Below, one piece after another: positions 25,426 through 34,195 of a stretch of 64,000 nt of DNA. The stretch is from Streptacidiphilus neutrinimicus (GTDB lineage Bacteria; Actinomycetota; Actinomycetes; Streptomycetales; Streptomycetaceae): assembly GCF_000787815.1 (NCBI RefSeq), contig NZ_BBPO01000009.1:87708-151707 (forward strand). The letters run 5' to 3'. How positions within the stretch are numbered: the first letter of the stretch is position 1; each line of letters starts with the position of its first letter. A program made the position numbers and the translations under genes. The notes beneath the pieces were generated by a model. It did not search any database. It saw nothing but the letters and a program-made list of their open reading frames with translations, and was not told the origin of the DNA.

Positions 25426-26931
25426 CTACTGGCCCAGCTTGACGAAGAGCGGGGTGGACTCGGGCAGGACGCCGTCGCGAGGAGTGCAGCGGGTGATGAT
25501 GCGCTCCGCGGCGTCCGGGAGGAAGGGGCGGAGTTGGTCGCCGAGCTCGCGGCAGGCCGTGACGAGGGCGGCCAGGGCCGCGTCCAGGGAGGCCGAACGG
25601 GTGCCGGTGCGCTCGGTCTTGGCGAGTTCCCACGGGCGGGTGCGGTCGATGCAGCGGTTGGCCTCCTCGACCAGGGTCCAGACCGCGGCGGCAGCGGTGC
25701 GGTAGTCGAAGGCGTCGAGCGCCGCGTCCACGCGGCCCGAGGCGCGGGCGCAGACGGCGCGGAGCTCGGAGGTGGCGGTGGTCACCGTGGTGGGTTCCGG
25801 GACGACGCCATCCCGGTAGCGGTGGACCATGGTGACCACCCGGTGGACCAGGTTGCCGAACCCGCCGGCCAGGTCCGCGTCCGCGCGGGCGACGAGGCGC
25901 TCTTCGGTGAAGTCCGCGTCGCCGACGCGCGGGACCTCCCGCAGCAGCCACCACCGCACCGCGTCGGTTCCGTAGCGGTCGACCAGCTCGGCGGGGTCCA
26001 CCACGTCGCCAGCGGACTTGCTGATCTTCCGGCCGGACACCGTCAGGTAGTCGTGCACCAGCACCCGAGTGGGCAGCGGCAGGCCTGCGGAGAGCAGCAT
26101 CGCGGGCCAGTAGACGGCGTGGAAGCGCAGCACGCCCTTGCCGACCAGGTGGACCCGCTCGCCCTCGCCCGCCCACCAGCGCTGGAACTCCTCCGCCGGT
26201 TCGTCGCCGCCGAGGCCGAGACTGGTGACGTAGTTGCCAAGTGCGTCCCACCAGACGTAGACGACCTGGTCCTCGTCACCGGGCACGGGGATGCCCCAGC
26301 CCCGGGCGCGGGCACGGCTGCGGGAGACGGAGAAGTCCCGCAGACCGGAGTCGATCAGCGCCAGCACCTCGTTGCGCCGCGAGGCGGGTTCGATGCGGAG
26401 CGCGCCGCTGGTGATCAGCTCGCGCAGCTGCTCCTCGTACCGCGAGAGGCGGAAGAACCAGTTCTCCTCGCTGACCTCCTGCGGCTCGGTCCCGTGGTCG
26501 GGACAGCGGCCGTCGGTGAGCTCGTCCTCGCCGTAGAAGGCCTCGCAGCCCACGCAGTACCGGCCGGTGTAGGCCTTGCGGTAGAAGTCGCCGGCCTCCG
26601 CGCAGCGCCGCCACAGATGGGTGACGCCGGCCCGGTGGCGCGGATCGCGGCTGGTGCGGATGAAGTCGTCGAAGGAGAGCGCGAGTGGCTTGGCGAGTCC
26701 GGCGAAGGCGGCCGCGTTGCGGTCGACCAGGTCCTGGACGGCGACGCCTTCGGCCTCCGCCGCGAGGACGTTCTTGAGCGAGTTCTCGTCGGTGCCGCTC
26801 AGAAAACGCACCTCGCCGCCGCGCGAGCGGCGGTGGCGGGCGAGCACGTCGGCCTGGACGAGCTCCAGCGCGAAGCCCAGGTGCGGGCGGGCGTTGACGT
26901 ACGGGATGGTGGTGGTGACGTAGTAGCTCAT
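25426..26931 (-). CDS. Methionyl-tRNA synthetase, compact
   Basis: A 501-aa class I methionyl-tRNA synthetase. It has the HIGH-type motif in PYVNARPHLGFALE (residues 10-23), the zinc knuckle CVGCEAFYGEDEL...CPDH, and the KMSKS-type signature RKISKSAG (near 305). The anticodon-binding helical domain follows and the C-terminus is short, without the extra EMAP-like domain. Canonical MetRS of this lineage is often somewhat longer, so it could be either the housekeeping enzyme or a second copy. A 140-nt structured leader lies upstream. Cytosolic; charges tRNA-Met. Confidence 0.85.
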   Translation of the reverse strand: MSYYVTTTIPYVNARPHLGFALELVQADVLARHRRSRGGEVRFLSGTDENSLKNVLAAEAEGVAVQDLVDRNAAAFAGLAKPLALSFDDFIRTSRDPRHRAGVTHLWRRCAEAGDFYRKAYTGRYCVGCEAFYGEDELTDGRCPDHGTEPQEVSEENWFFRLSRYEEQLRELITSGALRIEPASRRNEVLALIDSGLRDFSVSRSRARARGWGIPVPGDEDQVVYVWWDALGNYVTSLGLGGDEPAEEFQRWWAGEGERVHLVGKGVLRFHAVYWPAMLLSAGLPLPTRVLVHDYLTVSGRKISKSAGDVVDPAELVDRYGTDAVRWWLLREVPRVGDADFTEERLVARADADLAGGFGNLVHRVVTMVHRYRDGVVPEPTTVTTATSELRAVCARASGRVDAALDAFDYRTAAAAVWTLVEEANRCIDRTRPWELAKTERTGTRSASLDAALAALVTACRELGDQLRPFLPDAAERIITRCTPRDGVLPESTPLFVKLGQ

Positions 26932-26993
26932 CAGGCTCTGCTCCTGCCTCGGTACGGCTCGGTGCGGGAGGGGCCTGTGGCTCGGACATGCGA

Positions 26994-27055
26994 GAGGCCC
27001 CTGGTGGGGGCCTCGGAAGGACGCGCGCGCGTCGCTCAGCAGCCCCGGTAGGGGC
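26994..27055 (-). promoter_or_regulatory. Structured leader with two hairpins before MetRS
   Basis: On the minus strand, GCCCC/GGGGC (27042-27055, 4-nt loop) and GAGGCCCC/GGGGCCTC (26994-27014, 5-nt loop) are two perfect hairpins in the 140 nt before the MetRS start. They are followed by a run to AGGAGCAGAGCCTG at the start codon. No T-box consensus is evident. It could be an attenuator or only chance GC structure. Confidence 0.4.
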
Positions 27056-27172
27056 GCATCATTCGACGGGTCGACGCGGAGATCATGGACGCAGGTTAGC
27101 AGAGCCCGCGGCCTGCGGGCCCTGCCGTTTCGTCGGCCTCGACCCGCCCCGGAGGGGGAGCCGAGCCGGAGC

Positions 27173-27406
27173 CTAGAGGTGACCGCGGATGTAGGCGCCG
27201 ACCTCGGCGGCCCAGTGGGCGTACTCGCCGCGCATCGCCGCGTCGCCGCCGCAGAGCTTGGCGACCTGCGGGTCGGTGAGGCGGTCCGCGTCGTCGGCGG
27301 CCAGCATGGTGGACAGTCGTTGCATGGTCTCCGCGAGCCGCACGGCGTCGTGGTGGCTCAGCATGACCAGCCGCTCGGAGCGGCCGATGGTGGTGGAACC
27401 GGGCAT
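27173..27406 (-). CDS. Small conserved hypothetical protein
   Basis: A 77-aa soluble protein with a helical, His- and Asp-rich sequence: SERLVMLSHHDAVRLAETMQ and HWAAEVGAYIRGHL at the end. I do not recognise it. GGGAGG lies 5 nt before ATG 27406, and the codon use fits its neighbours, which supports it as real. It stands alone between the MetRS leader and the multicopper oxidase. Confidence 0.65.
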   Translation of the reverse strand: MPGSTTIGRSERLVMLSHHDAVRLAETMQRLSTMLAADDADRLTDPQVAKLCGGDAAMRGEYAHWAAEVGAYIRGHL

Positions 27407-27499
27407 GGGTGCCTCCCGGGATCGCTGTGGCACGCCTCGGATCGTTCCCCACCACCGTAGATCGCACCGGGCTGATCCGCTCGACGGGCTCGACAGGCG

Positions 27500-27555
27500 G
27501 GCGGTGACGGCCGAGAGGTCGGCGGCGGCGCCGGCCTCTCGGCCGTGTCACCGCC
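27500..27555 (-). terminator. Large hairpin beyond the multicopper oxidase
   Basis: GGCGGTGAC-GGCCGAGAGG (27500-27518) pairs with CCTCTCGGCC-GTCACCGCC (27535-27555), a 19-bp stem with a 2-nt bulge and a 16-nt loop. It starts 25 bp after the stop of the leftward oxidase gene and is a likely terminator without a U-tract. Confidence 0.7.
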
Positions 27556-27579
27556 GCCTTCGCGGAACGCGGCCGAACG

Positions 27580-29253
27580 TCAGCGGACCACGTCGATGAA
27601 GCTCATCATCCCGTTGTCCTCGTGGGCCGCTATGTGGCAGTGGAACATGTAGCGGCCCGGGAAGTCGTCGAACGCGATCCTGATCACCACCTGGCCGGGC
27701 CTGCCGTTCCGCTCGAACGGCACCGGGATGATGTCCTGCCGGTTCGTGTAGGGCTGTGCCACCCCGTTGACCGACATCACCTGGAAGTCCGAGGTGTGCA
27801 GGTGGAAGGGGTGGATCTCGCCGGAGGTGTTGTAGACGGTCCACTCCTCCACCGTGCCCAGCCTGGCCGGGGTGGCGAAGACGGAACCGTCGCTCATCAT
27901 GAACTGCTTGCCGTTGATGAAGAAGCTGTTGCCGTCCGCGCTCTCGGACAGGACGAGCTTGCGCCTCTGGACGATCCGCGCGCCGGACAGGTCGGGCGCG
28001 GCGGTCGGGACGCGGCCGGAGACGGCGGGCAGCCGCGCCGTCTTCGCGCCCTGCACGTTCAGGCGGAGCAGCCGGGTGTTCGGGTAGGTGTCACCCTGCG
28101 GGCCGTTGGAGTAGGCGAGCGTCCGCAGCCATGCTCCACCGGGCCTGGGCCCGGCCGTCACCAGCACGTCGTAGCGCTTGCCCGGCGGCAGCAGCAGCGA
28201 GGAGGCCGTGCGCACCGCGGCGACGGGGGTGCCGTCCTCGCCGATCACGGTGAACCGGTACCCGTCCAGCTGGAGCTGGTAGAAGATGTCCGCGCCCGCG
28301 TTGGTGAGCCGCCACAGCTGGGTCTCGTTCGGCCGCATCGACAGCACCGGGCGCAGCTGGCCGTTGACCAGGCGCACGGTCGGCGCGCCGGAGTCGATCG
28401 AGGTGCTGCCGGTGTTCTGCACGATCGAGCCGCCCGCGTCGATCTGCGCGTCCTTGAACACCAGCGTGTGCGCGGTGATGTGACGCAGCTTGGACGGCAG
28501 CAGGGTGCGGTCGTCGCCGACGACGAGCGCGCCCGACAGGCCGGCCGAGATCTGGTTCTCCACGTCGCCGGGCACGAAAGCCGTCGGAGACGCGCTCATC
28601 GAGCCCATCCCGCCGGCCATGCCGCCGCCCGTCGCGCCGCTCATCGGGCCGGACATGTCGTCGTCCATGTCGTCGGCGACCATCGCGCCGGGCTTGGGGC
28701 AGGTCGTGCCCATGGCGTGGCTGTGGTACCAGAAGGTGCCCTGCGGGTGGTTCTTGGGGATCGCCAGCCGGTACGTCAGCGACTTGCCGGGCGCGACGCA
28801 CAGGAAGGGGTCGTCGGAGACGCCGGTGGGCGCCACGTGCAGCCCGTGGAAGTGCAGGTTCGTGGCGACGGTGAGGTGGTTGACCAGCCGGATCGTCACC
28901 GCGGAGCCGGGCGCGACGCGGATGGTCGGCGCGACGAAGCGGCCGTCGTAGGACTCGCCCCAGACCTTGCGTCCGGCGAGGTCGAAGCGCGTGCGGTGCG
29001 CGTCGAGGGTGATCGTGATCCGGCGCGTGGCCGAGGTGTCGGCGTCGGCGGGATCACGGAAGGGACGGCCCGCGACCATGCCCTTCTCCTGGTCCGCCGT
29101 CGACGGCGGCTTCGGCGCGGAGGAGGCCAGCGCCTGTCCCCCGAACACCGCCCCCGCCAGCACCGTCGCGGCGGTCAGCGCTTGGACCAGCCGTCTGGTC
29201 CGCCGCGGGAGTCGTCCCCCCGGCGCCGCGGCGCATGTCACCTGTCTGCCCAT
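27580..29253 (-). CDS. Multicopper oxidase, secreted, Met-rich
   Basis: A 557-aa multicopper oxidase with an N-terminal signal-like segment (RRLVQALTAATVLAGAVFGGQALA, cleavage near residue 50). All copper-ligand clusters are present: LHFHGLH, FWYHSHAMG, HPFHLH and the T1/T2/T3 string YMFHCHIAAHEDNGM. Residues about 200-235 form a Met/Asp/Gly-rich insertion (DDMDDDMSGPMSG...GGMAGGMGSM), reminiscent of CueO copper-binding segments. Likely oxidises Cu(I) or phenolics outside the membrane. Start ATG 29253 chosen (MGRQVTCAAAPGG). Divergent from an MFS gene. Confidence 0.9.
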   Translation of the reverse strand: MGRQVTCAAAPGGRLPRRTRRLVQALTAATVLAGAVFGGQALASSAPKPPSTADQEKGMVAGRPFRDPADADTSATRRITITLDAHRTRFDLAGRKVWGESYDGRFVAPTIRVAPGSAVTIRLVNHLTVATNLHFHGLHVAPTGVSDDPFLCVAPGKSLTYRLAIPKNHPQGTFWYHSHAMGTTCPKPGAMVADDMDDDMSGPMSGATGGGMAGGMGSMSASPTAFVPGDVENQISAGLSGALVVGDDRTLLPSKLRHITAHTLVFKDAQIDAGGSIVQNTGSTSIDSGAPTVRLVNGQLRPVLSMRPNETQLWRLTNAGADIFYQLQLDGYRFTVIGEDGTPVAAVRTASSLLLPPGKRYDVLVTAGPRPGGAWLRTLAYSNGPQGDTYPNTRLLRLNVQGAKTARLPAVSGRVPTAAPDLSGARIVQRRKLVLSESADGNSFFINGKQFMMSDGSVFATPARLGTVEEWTVYNTSGEIHPFHLHTSDFQVMSVNGVAQPYTNRQDIIPVPFERNGRPGQVVIRIAFDDFPGRYMFHCHIAAHEDNGMMSFIDVVR

Positions 29254-29484
29254 CAGGCCCCCATGGAGATAAGAATCCGGGCAGGCCGAGCACACCCCCC
29301 GGTCCAGAAGAAACTCAGAGGAAGCATGGCGACTGACGGCCTCACAGGCAAGACTCAGCAAACCCCGAGACGACTCCGAGACGTATCTCACGTCGTCATC
29401 CACGGGACCCGCCGCTACCTCATGCGGAGGATGCACTGTCACCGACCCCTCTTCAGGTGGGTGTTCGCCTTCTAGGCTGGCTGG

Positions 29485-30828
29485 GTGGCAGACCAGACCC
29501 CCTCCCCCGACCGGATCCGCCCCACGCGAGGCACCGAGCGCACGCGCTATCGCGGGCTCGTGGGTCTACTGCTGACACAGGCTCTGTCATTGACCGGCAC
29601 CCGCGTCTCCGCCGTCGCGCTGCCGTGGCTGGTGCTGACCACGACCGGCAGCACCGCACTCACGGGCCTGACCGCCTTCTGCGAGCTCGGCCCCTACGTG
29701 ATCGCCAAGGCGGCGGCGGGTCCGGCCATCGACCGGATCGGGCCGCGCCGGATCAGCCTGCTCGGCGACCTGGTCAGCGCGACGGCCGTGCTGGCCGTGC
29801 CGATCGCCCACGCGGCCGGCGCGCTGCCGATCTGGCTGCTGCTGGTGCTCGTCGCGATCATCGGCTCGGTGCGCGGGCCGGGCGACGCCGCCAAGGTGGC
29901 GATGACGCCGGACGCCGCCGACGACGCCCGGGTGCCGTTGGAGCGGGTCACCGGCCTGTCCGGCGCGGCCGAGCGGCTGGCCATCACCGCCGGTCCCGCG
30001 CTCGGCGCGGCAGCGGTCGCCGGGTTCGGCGCGGCGACGGCGCTGGTCTTCAACGCCGCCACCTTCCTGCTGAGCGCCGCCGCCACCGCCCTGGCCGCGC
30101 CGGAACGCCGGGCGCAGGAGGCGGCGGCGGACGAGGACGCGGGCTACTGGGAGCGGCTCGGCAAGGGCTTCGCCTTCCTGCGCGGGAACCGGCTGCTGGC
30201 CACGGCGGTGGGGCTGACTGTGGCCACCAACTTCCTGGACGCCGCGTGGTCGGCGGTGCTGATCCCCGTGTGGGTCCACCGGCAGGGGCTCGGCGTGGGC
30301 GCGGTCGGCGCGGTCTTCTCGGTGATGAGCGCGGCCTCGGCGGCGGCCGGGCTGGTCGCCGCGTGGTTGGGCGAACGGCTGCCGCGCCGCGTGACCTTCC
30401 TGGCCGGCTTCGTCGTGGCGGGCGCGCCGCGCTTCCTCGTCCTCGCGCTCGGCGCGCCGCTGGGCGCGGTGCTGGCCGTCAGCGCGGTCTCGGGCTTCGC
30501 CGCGGGCTTCCTCAACCCGATCCTGGCGGCGGCGGTGTACGAGCGGATCCCGCGCGAGCTGGTCGGCCGCGTCATCTCGGTGGCGGACGCGGTCTCCTGG
30601 GCGGGCGTCCCGCTCGGCGGTCTGATCGCCGGGGCCGCGCTGGGCGCGGTCGCGCTGGCCCCGGTCGCGGCGACGGCCGGCGTCCTCTACTGCGCCGTCA
30701 CGACCCTGACGGGCCTGCGCCCGGAGTGGCGCGAACTGGACGCCGGCCCGGTGGCCCGTCCGGAATCCCATCCGAACCGCGCCCCCTCCCCCCGCGCGCT
30801 CCCGGGCGCGTCACCCGCCGGCAGCTGA
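29485..30828 (+). CDS. MFS transporter
   Basis: A 447-aa major facilitator with 12 predicted hydrophobic segments in two halves. The first half has LVGLLLTQALSLTGTRVSAVALPWLVL and the loop AAGPAIDRIGPRRISLLGD (motif A-like, with positively charged loop). Drug or metabolite efflux is likely; the substrate is unknown. TAGGCT at 29473-29478 lies 6 nt before the GTG, so the mRNA is probably leaderless. The C-terminal 25 residues are Pro/Arg-rich. Confidence 0.85.
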   Translation: MADQTPSPDRIRPTRGTERTRYRGLVGLLLTQALSLTGTRVSAVALPWLVLTTTGSTALTGLTAFCELGPYVIAKAAAGPAIDRIGPRRISLLGDLVSATAVLAVPIAHAAGALPIWLLLVLVAIIGSVRGPGDAAKVAMTPDAADDARVPLERVTGLSGAAERLAITAGPALGAAAVAGFGAATALVFNAATFLLSAAATALAAPERRAQEAAADEDAGYWERLGKGFAFLRGNRLLATAVGLTVATNFLDAAWSAVLIPVWVHRQGLGVGAVGAVFSVMSAASAAAGLVAAWLGERLPRRVTFLAGFVVAGAPRFLVLALGAPLGAVLAVSAVSGFAAGFLNPILAAAVYERIPRELVGRVISVADAVSWAGVPLGGLIAGAALGAVALAPVAATAGVLYCAVTTLTGLRPEWRELDAGPVARPESHPNRAPSPRALPGASPAGS

Positions 30829-31269
30829 CGTCGCCGCGGCGGCGCCCGCCACTGTCCTCCCCCCGAAGGGCGCCGACGCCGCCTCGCCGGGAACGACCGG
30901 GACTCCGATGACGAAGACGCCTCTGCGCCAAGCGGCCTGCCGCGTCCGGGTGCCGCCAGGTCGGAGGGAGGCAGCGCGCGAACCGGTTGTCACGTCAGGC
31001 CCGCGGACCGGCCCCGTCCGGCGCCCAGGTCACGATGCCGGGCCCCGGTGCAGGGCCGTGCCCGACGGGTCCGCCTCAGGCCTGCGCCGGTTCAACGCCC
31101 CGGCTTCCCCGGGCAGCCGACGGCCACCCGGCGGGACCGGGGAGCAAGCGCCGCGGACAGCACGCCCCCCGCCGAGGCCTCGGCCCGGCCTGCCGAGGAG
31201 GGGCGGGCCGGGCCGGGGTGCCCGGACCGCCGGAAGGGGTGGGCAGGCCGGGCCGGGGGTGTTCGACGG
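30829..31269. other. Intergenic region, no gene seen
   Basis: About 440 bp of very GC-rich sequence between convergent genes (MFS and SDR). Open frames here lack start signals and coding character. It includes a GGCCGGGCCGGGG-type simple stretch near 31200-31260 and may contain terminators. I see no confident feature. Confidence 0.5.
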
Positions 31270-31992
31270 TCAGGCGATCATGCCGCCGCCGTCCACGAAG
31301 AGCGTCGTACCGGTCGTGTAGGGGTTCCCGGCGACGAAGAGGATCGCGGCGGCGACGTCGTCGGCCTCGCCGACCCTTCGGGCGGGCAGGCGTTCGGCCG
31401 CCGCCGCGTACATCTGCTCGCGCGTCTCGACGGGGAGCGCGTCCCACAGCGGGGTGCGCAGCAGTCCGGGCGACACGGCGTTGACGCGCAGCGGCGCCTG
31501 CTCGACGGCCAGTCCCCTGACGAGTGCCTCCAGCGCGGCGTTGATCGCGCTCTGCAGTGCGGACGCCTTGCCGGGCCGCTGCGAGAGGTAGCCCGCGACG
31601 AGGGTGAGCGATCCGCCGGGCGCGATCCGGACCGACCGCGCGAGGCGGTAGGCGCCCCAGAACTTGCTGTCCATCGCGGCGTACGCGTCGGCGAGCGGAA
31701 GGGTGTCGAGCCGGCCCATCGGCGTCTCCCCCGCCGTGACCACGACGTGGTCGAACTCGCCGATGCCGGCGCTGAACTGCTCCACCTCGCCGTCCGAGCG
31801 CAGGTCCAGCGTCCGGCCCTCCACCTTCGCTCCGTAGCGGGCGAGTTCGGTGACGGCGGCGTCGAGCTTCGCACGGCTGCGGGAGGCGATGACGGTCTCC
31901 GCCCCCTCGGCGAGGAAGCGGTGGGCGGCCGCGAGGCCGACCCCGGAGGTGCCGCCGACGACGAGGACGCGGCGGTGGGCGAAGGAGGTCAT
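31270..31992 (-). CDS. SDR-like protein lacking the catalytic Tyr/Lys
   Basis: A 240-aa short-chain-dehydrogenase-fold protein. The cofactor motif VVGGTSGVGLAAAHRF is at residues 10-25 and the C-terminal VNAVSPGLLRTPLW is typical. However, where the active Tyr-x-x-x-Lys should sit, the sequence is ALQSAINAALEALVRG, with neither residue. Similar atypical SDRs occur in Actinobacteria. It may bind NAD(P) without conventional chemistry. It ends the operon begun by the MFS and tautomerase genes (37-bp gap), whose promoter is shared with arsR. Confidence 0.82.
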   Translation of the reverse strand: MTSFAHRRVLVVGGTSGVGLAAAHRFLAEGAETVIASRSRAKLDAAVTELARYGAKVEGRTLDLRSDGEVEQFSAGIGEFDHVVVTAGETPMGRLDTLPLADAYAAMDSKFWGAYRLARSVRIAPGGSLTLVAGYLSQRPGKASALQSAINAALEALVRGLAVEQAPLRVNAVSPGLLRTPLWDALPVETREQMYAAAAERLPARRVGEADDVAAAILFVAGNPYTTGTTLFVDGGGMIA

Positions 31993-32029
31993 GACGGAGG
32001 GTTCTCCTGTCGTGTCGTCTGTCGTGCCG

Positions 32030-32494
32030 TCAGACGGCCGACGGGGCGGGCAGGGCCGGGGTGTCAGCCAGGGCAGGGGTTTCAGGCGTGCCGGGGGTGG
32101 CCGGGGGGCGCTCGGCCTGCTGGGTCGACTCCTGCGAGCGGGTGCGGGCATAGCTGGGCCGGTCGAGCAGGGTGACCTGCACCGAGATGTCGCAGGCGGT
32201 CTCGCGCAGGGTCCCCGGGAAGGCGTCCGCCAGGACCCGGAGGGCGGCCTCGCTGAGCGCGGCCGTGGTCTCCGGATTCTTCCCGGCGAAGGTCCGCAGG
32301 TCGAGGTTGACGAAGGACTGTTCGCGGCTGCCGTCGCCCACCAGGTACTGGTCCATGCGGACGGCCCGGCTCTTGAAGTCCTGCGGGCGGAATCCGCCGA
32401 TCGGGGCGAGCGCCCGGTGCAGCTCGCGGAAGAGCCTCTCCGGATCGACGGCGTCGCGTATGTTGCCGGAGTACTCGAGGACCAGGTGCGGCAC
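32030..32494 (-). CDS. 5-carboxymethyl-2-hydroxymuconate isomerase-like tautomerase
   Basis: A 154-aa tautomerase-superfamily protein of the CHMI type. The catalytic N-terminal proline follows directly from the GTG start (PHLVLEYSGNIRDAV), which supports this start, together with TAGGAG 5 nt upstream. Matching elements are FKSRAVRMDQYLVGDGSREQSFVNLDLR and ALRVLADAFPG. The last 30 residues are Pro/Thr-rich and unlike the family. Classical members isomerise a homoprotocatechuate-derived diacid; here the substrate is likely a cluster intermediate. Middle gene of the MFS-tautomerase-SDR operon. Confidence 0.85.
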   Translation of the reverse strand: MPHLVLEYSGNIRDAVDPERLFRELHRALAPIGGFRPQDFKSRAVRMDQYLVGDGSREQSFVNLDLRTFAGKNPETTAALSEAALRVLADAFPGTLRETACDISVQVTLLDRPSYARTRSQESTQQAERPPATPGTPETPALADTPALPAPSAV

Positions 32495-32540
32495 GGTTGC
32501 TCCTAGGACTGGGGTGCTGGGGAGGGTGGCGGTCGCCCGG

Positions 32541-33980
32541 TCAGCGGATCTCGGCAGGCTGGGCCTTGGCGACCGGGCGGGCTGCGTCGGCCGGGGCGGC
32601 CGCAACCTGCCGACGGCGGATGCCGACCGCGCTGAGCACCGCGCTGAGGGCCAGCGCCACCACCGCGCAGACCAGTGCGGACCGCAGACCGGTCAGGAAG
32701 TGGCGCGAGGGCGCCTGGCCGACCAGCAGCCCCATGACGGCGACGCCGATCAGACCGCCCAGCTGCCGGGAGGCGTTGAGCACACCGGAGGCGATGCCCG
32801 AGTGGGCCGGGTCGACGGCGGACAGCATCGCGTTGGTCATCGAGGGCACGACCAGGCCGATGCCGAAGCCGGCGACGAGGAACTGCACGGCCATCGCCGC
32901 GTAGGTGTGGCCGCCGACGGTCGGCAGGGTGACCAGGTAGCCCACGGCGGCCAGCGCACTGCCGGTGACCAGAACGGGGCGCGCGCCGTAACGCTTGACG
33001 AGCGGGCCGCAGGACAGGTTTGCCGCCATGATCGCGGCAGTCATCGGCAGGAAGGCGAGCCCGGCACGGATCGGCGAGTAGCCCCAGACCTGCTGGAAGA
33101 AGAGCGAGAAGACGAAGATCAGGCCGTAGAAGGCGAAGTTGAGCAGGATGCCGATCAGCGAGGTCGCGCCGAACGCGCGGCGGCGGAAGAGGTGCAGCGG
33201 CAGCATCGGGTCGCCGCTGCGCTGCTCGACGAGCACGAAGCCGACGAGCGCGAGGACGAAGACGACCAGGCAGGTCACGACCAGCGGCGAACCCCAGCCC
33301 TGCGCGTTCGCCTCGACGATGGCGCCGGTGAGCGCGCCGAGACCGACGACCGCGAGCAGCTGACCGGGCAGGTCCAGGGAGCGTCGCACGGCGCCCTCGC
33401 GGACCGCTGCGGGGCGGGCGTACCGGGCGGTGATCACCATGCCGACGGCGGCGATCGGGAGGTTGATGTAGAAGATCGAGCGCCAGCCGGCCAGGTCCAC
33501 CAGGAGGCCGCCGATCACGGGGCCGAGCGCGAGGGCGAGCCCGCCCGACGCGGCCCAGAGGCTGACCGCACGGGTGCGCCGGGCCGGCTCGGGGAAGTTG
33601 GTGTTCACGATCGACAGCGAGGAGGGAACGATCATGGCGGCCCCGACGCCCTGGATCACCCGGGCGGTGATGAGGGTGACCAGGTTGGGGGCCGCACCGC
33701 AGGTGAGCGAGGTCAGCGCGAAGAGCGCGAAGCCCCATACGAAGATCTGCTTGGGGTCGTACCGGTCGCCCATCGCCCCTGCGGTGAGCAGGAAGGCGGC
33801 GAAGGTGAGCGTGTAGCCGTTGATCACCCATTCCAGGCCGGACAGGCTGCCCCCGAAGTCGGCGGCGAGCGCCTTGGTGGCGACGTTCACGACGCTGACG
33901 TCGAGGATGATGACGACGAAGCCCAGGCACGCTGCGAAGAGCGTCAGCCCGGGGCGGGGCCGTGCGGTGTGGTCGGTCAT
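32541..33980 (-). CDS. DHA2-type MFS exporter (EmrB/QacA-like)
   Basis: A 479-aa drug:H+ antiporter with about 14 hydrophobic segments. Motifs include LDVSVVNVATKALAADF (antiporter motif in helix 1), LLTAGAMGDRYDPKQIFVWG (motif A), RVIQGVGAAMIVPSSLSIV and GPVIGGLLVD (motif C region). Likely exports the cluster product or a toxic compound. AAGGAAG precedes ATG 33980. It starts the operon divergent from arsR across nested palindromes. A basic Ala/Pro-rich tail ends the protein. Confidence 0.9.
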   Translation of the reverse strand: MTDHTARPRPGLTLFAACLGFVVIILDVSVVNVATKALAADFGGSLSGLEWVINGYTLTFAAFLLTAGAMGDRYDPKQIFVWGFALFALTSLTCGAAPNLVTLITARVIQGVGAAMIVPSSLSIVNTNFPEPARRTRAVSLWAASGGLALALGPVIGGLLVDLAGWRSIFYINLPIAAVGMVITARYARPAAVREGAVRRSLDLPGQLLAVVGLGALTGAIVEANAQGWGSPLVVTCLVVFVLALVGFVLVEQRSGDPMLPLHLFRRRAFGATSLIGILLNFAFYGLIFVFSLFFQQVWGYSPIRAGLAFLPMTAAIMAANLSCGPLVKRYGARPVLVTGSALAAVGYLVTLPTVGGHTYAAMAVQFLVAGFGIGLVVPSMTNAMLSAVDPAHSGIASGVLNASRQLGGLIGVAVMGLLVGQAPSRHFLTGLRSALVCAVVALALSAVLSAVGIRRRQVAAAPADAARPVAKAQPAEIR

Positions 33981-34090
33981 TGCGCGCTTCCTTCCGTGCC
34001 GACAGTGGTGCCGGGATGAGGCGGAAAAGGAGGAGACGAGAAGAAGACGACGAGCAGGCGGCAGCCGTGCGTTCGGCCGCCCGCCGCAGT

Positions 34091-34144
34091 AGAGTGTTCG
34101 TCGATGGGCGAACACTATAGTGTTAGCAGAACGACGAACACTCT
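34091..34144. promoter_or_regulatory. Nested palindromic operators, arsR/MFS divergent promoter
   Basis: AGAGTGTTCGTCG (34091-34103) and CGACGAACACTCT (34132-34144) are a perfect 13-bp inverted repeat. Between them, AACACTATAGTGTT (34111-34124) is a perfect 14-bp palindrome holding TATAGT on both strands (back-to-back -10 boxes). GTGTTCG and CGAACAC also repeat around 34094-34114. This is a compact operator for both genes, most likely bound by the ArsR-type regulator. Confidence 0.8.
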
Positions 34145-34195
34145 GCAATCCGCGGCGGGCATCCGCCGCGAATCGAGCCGGACGGAGCAACTGCC

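Noticed and set aside
26940-27070. T-box riboswitch before MetRS
   Set aside because: No T-box sequence (AGGGTGGNACCRCG type) or specifier loop could be identified; only plain hairpins are present.
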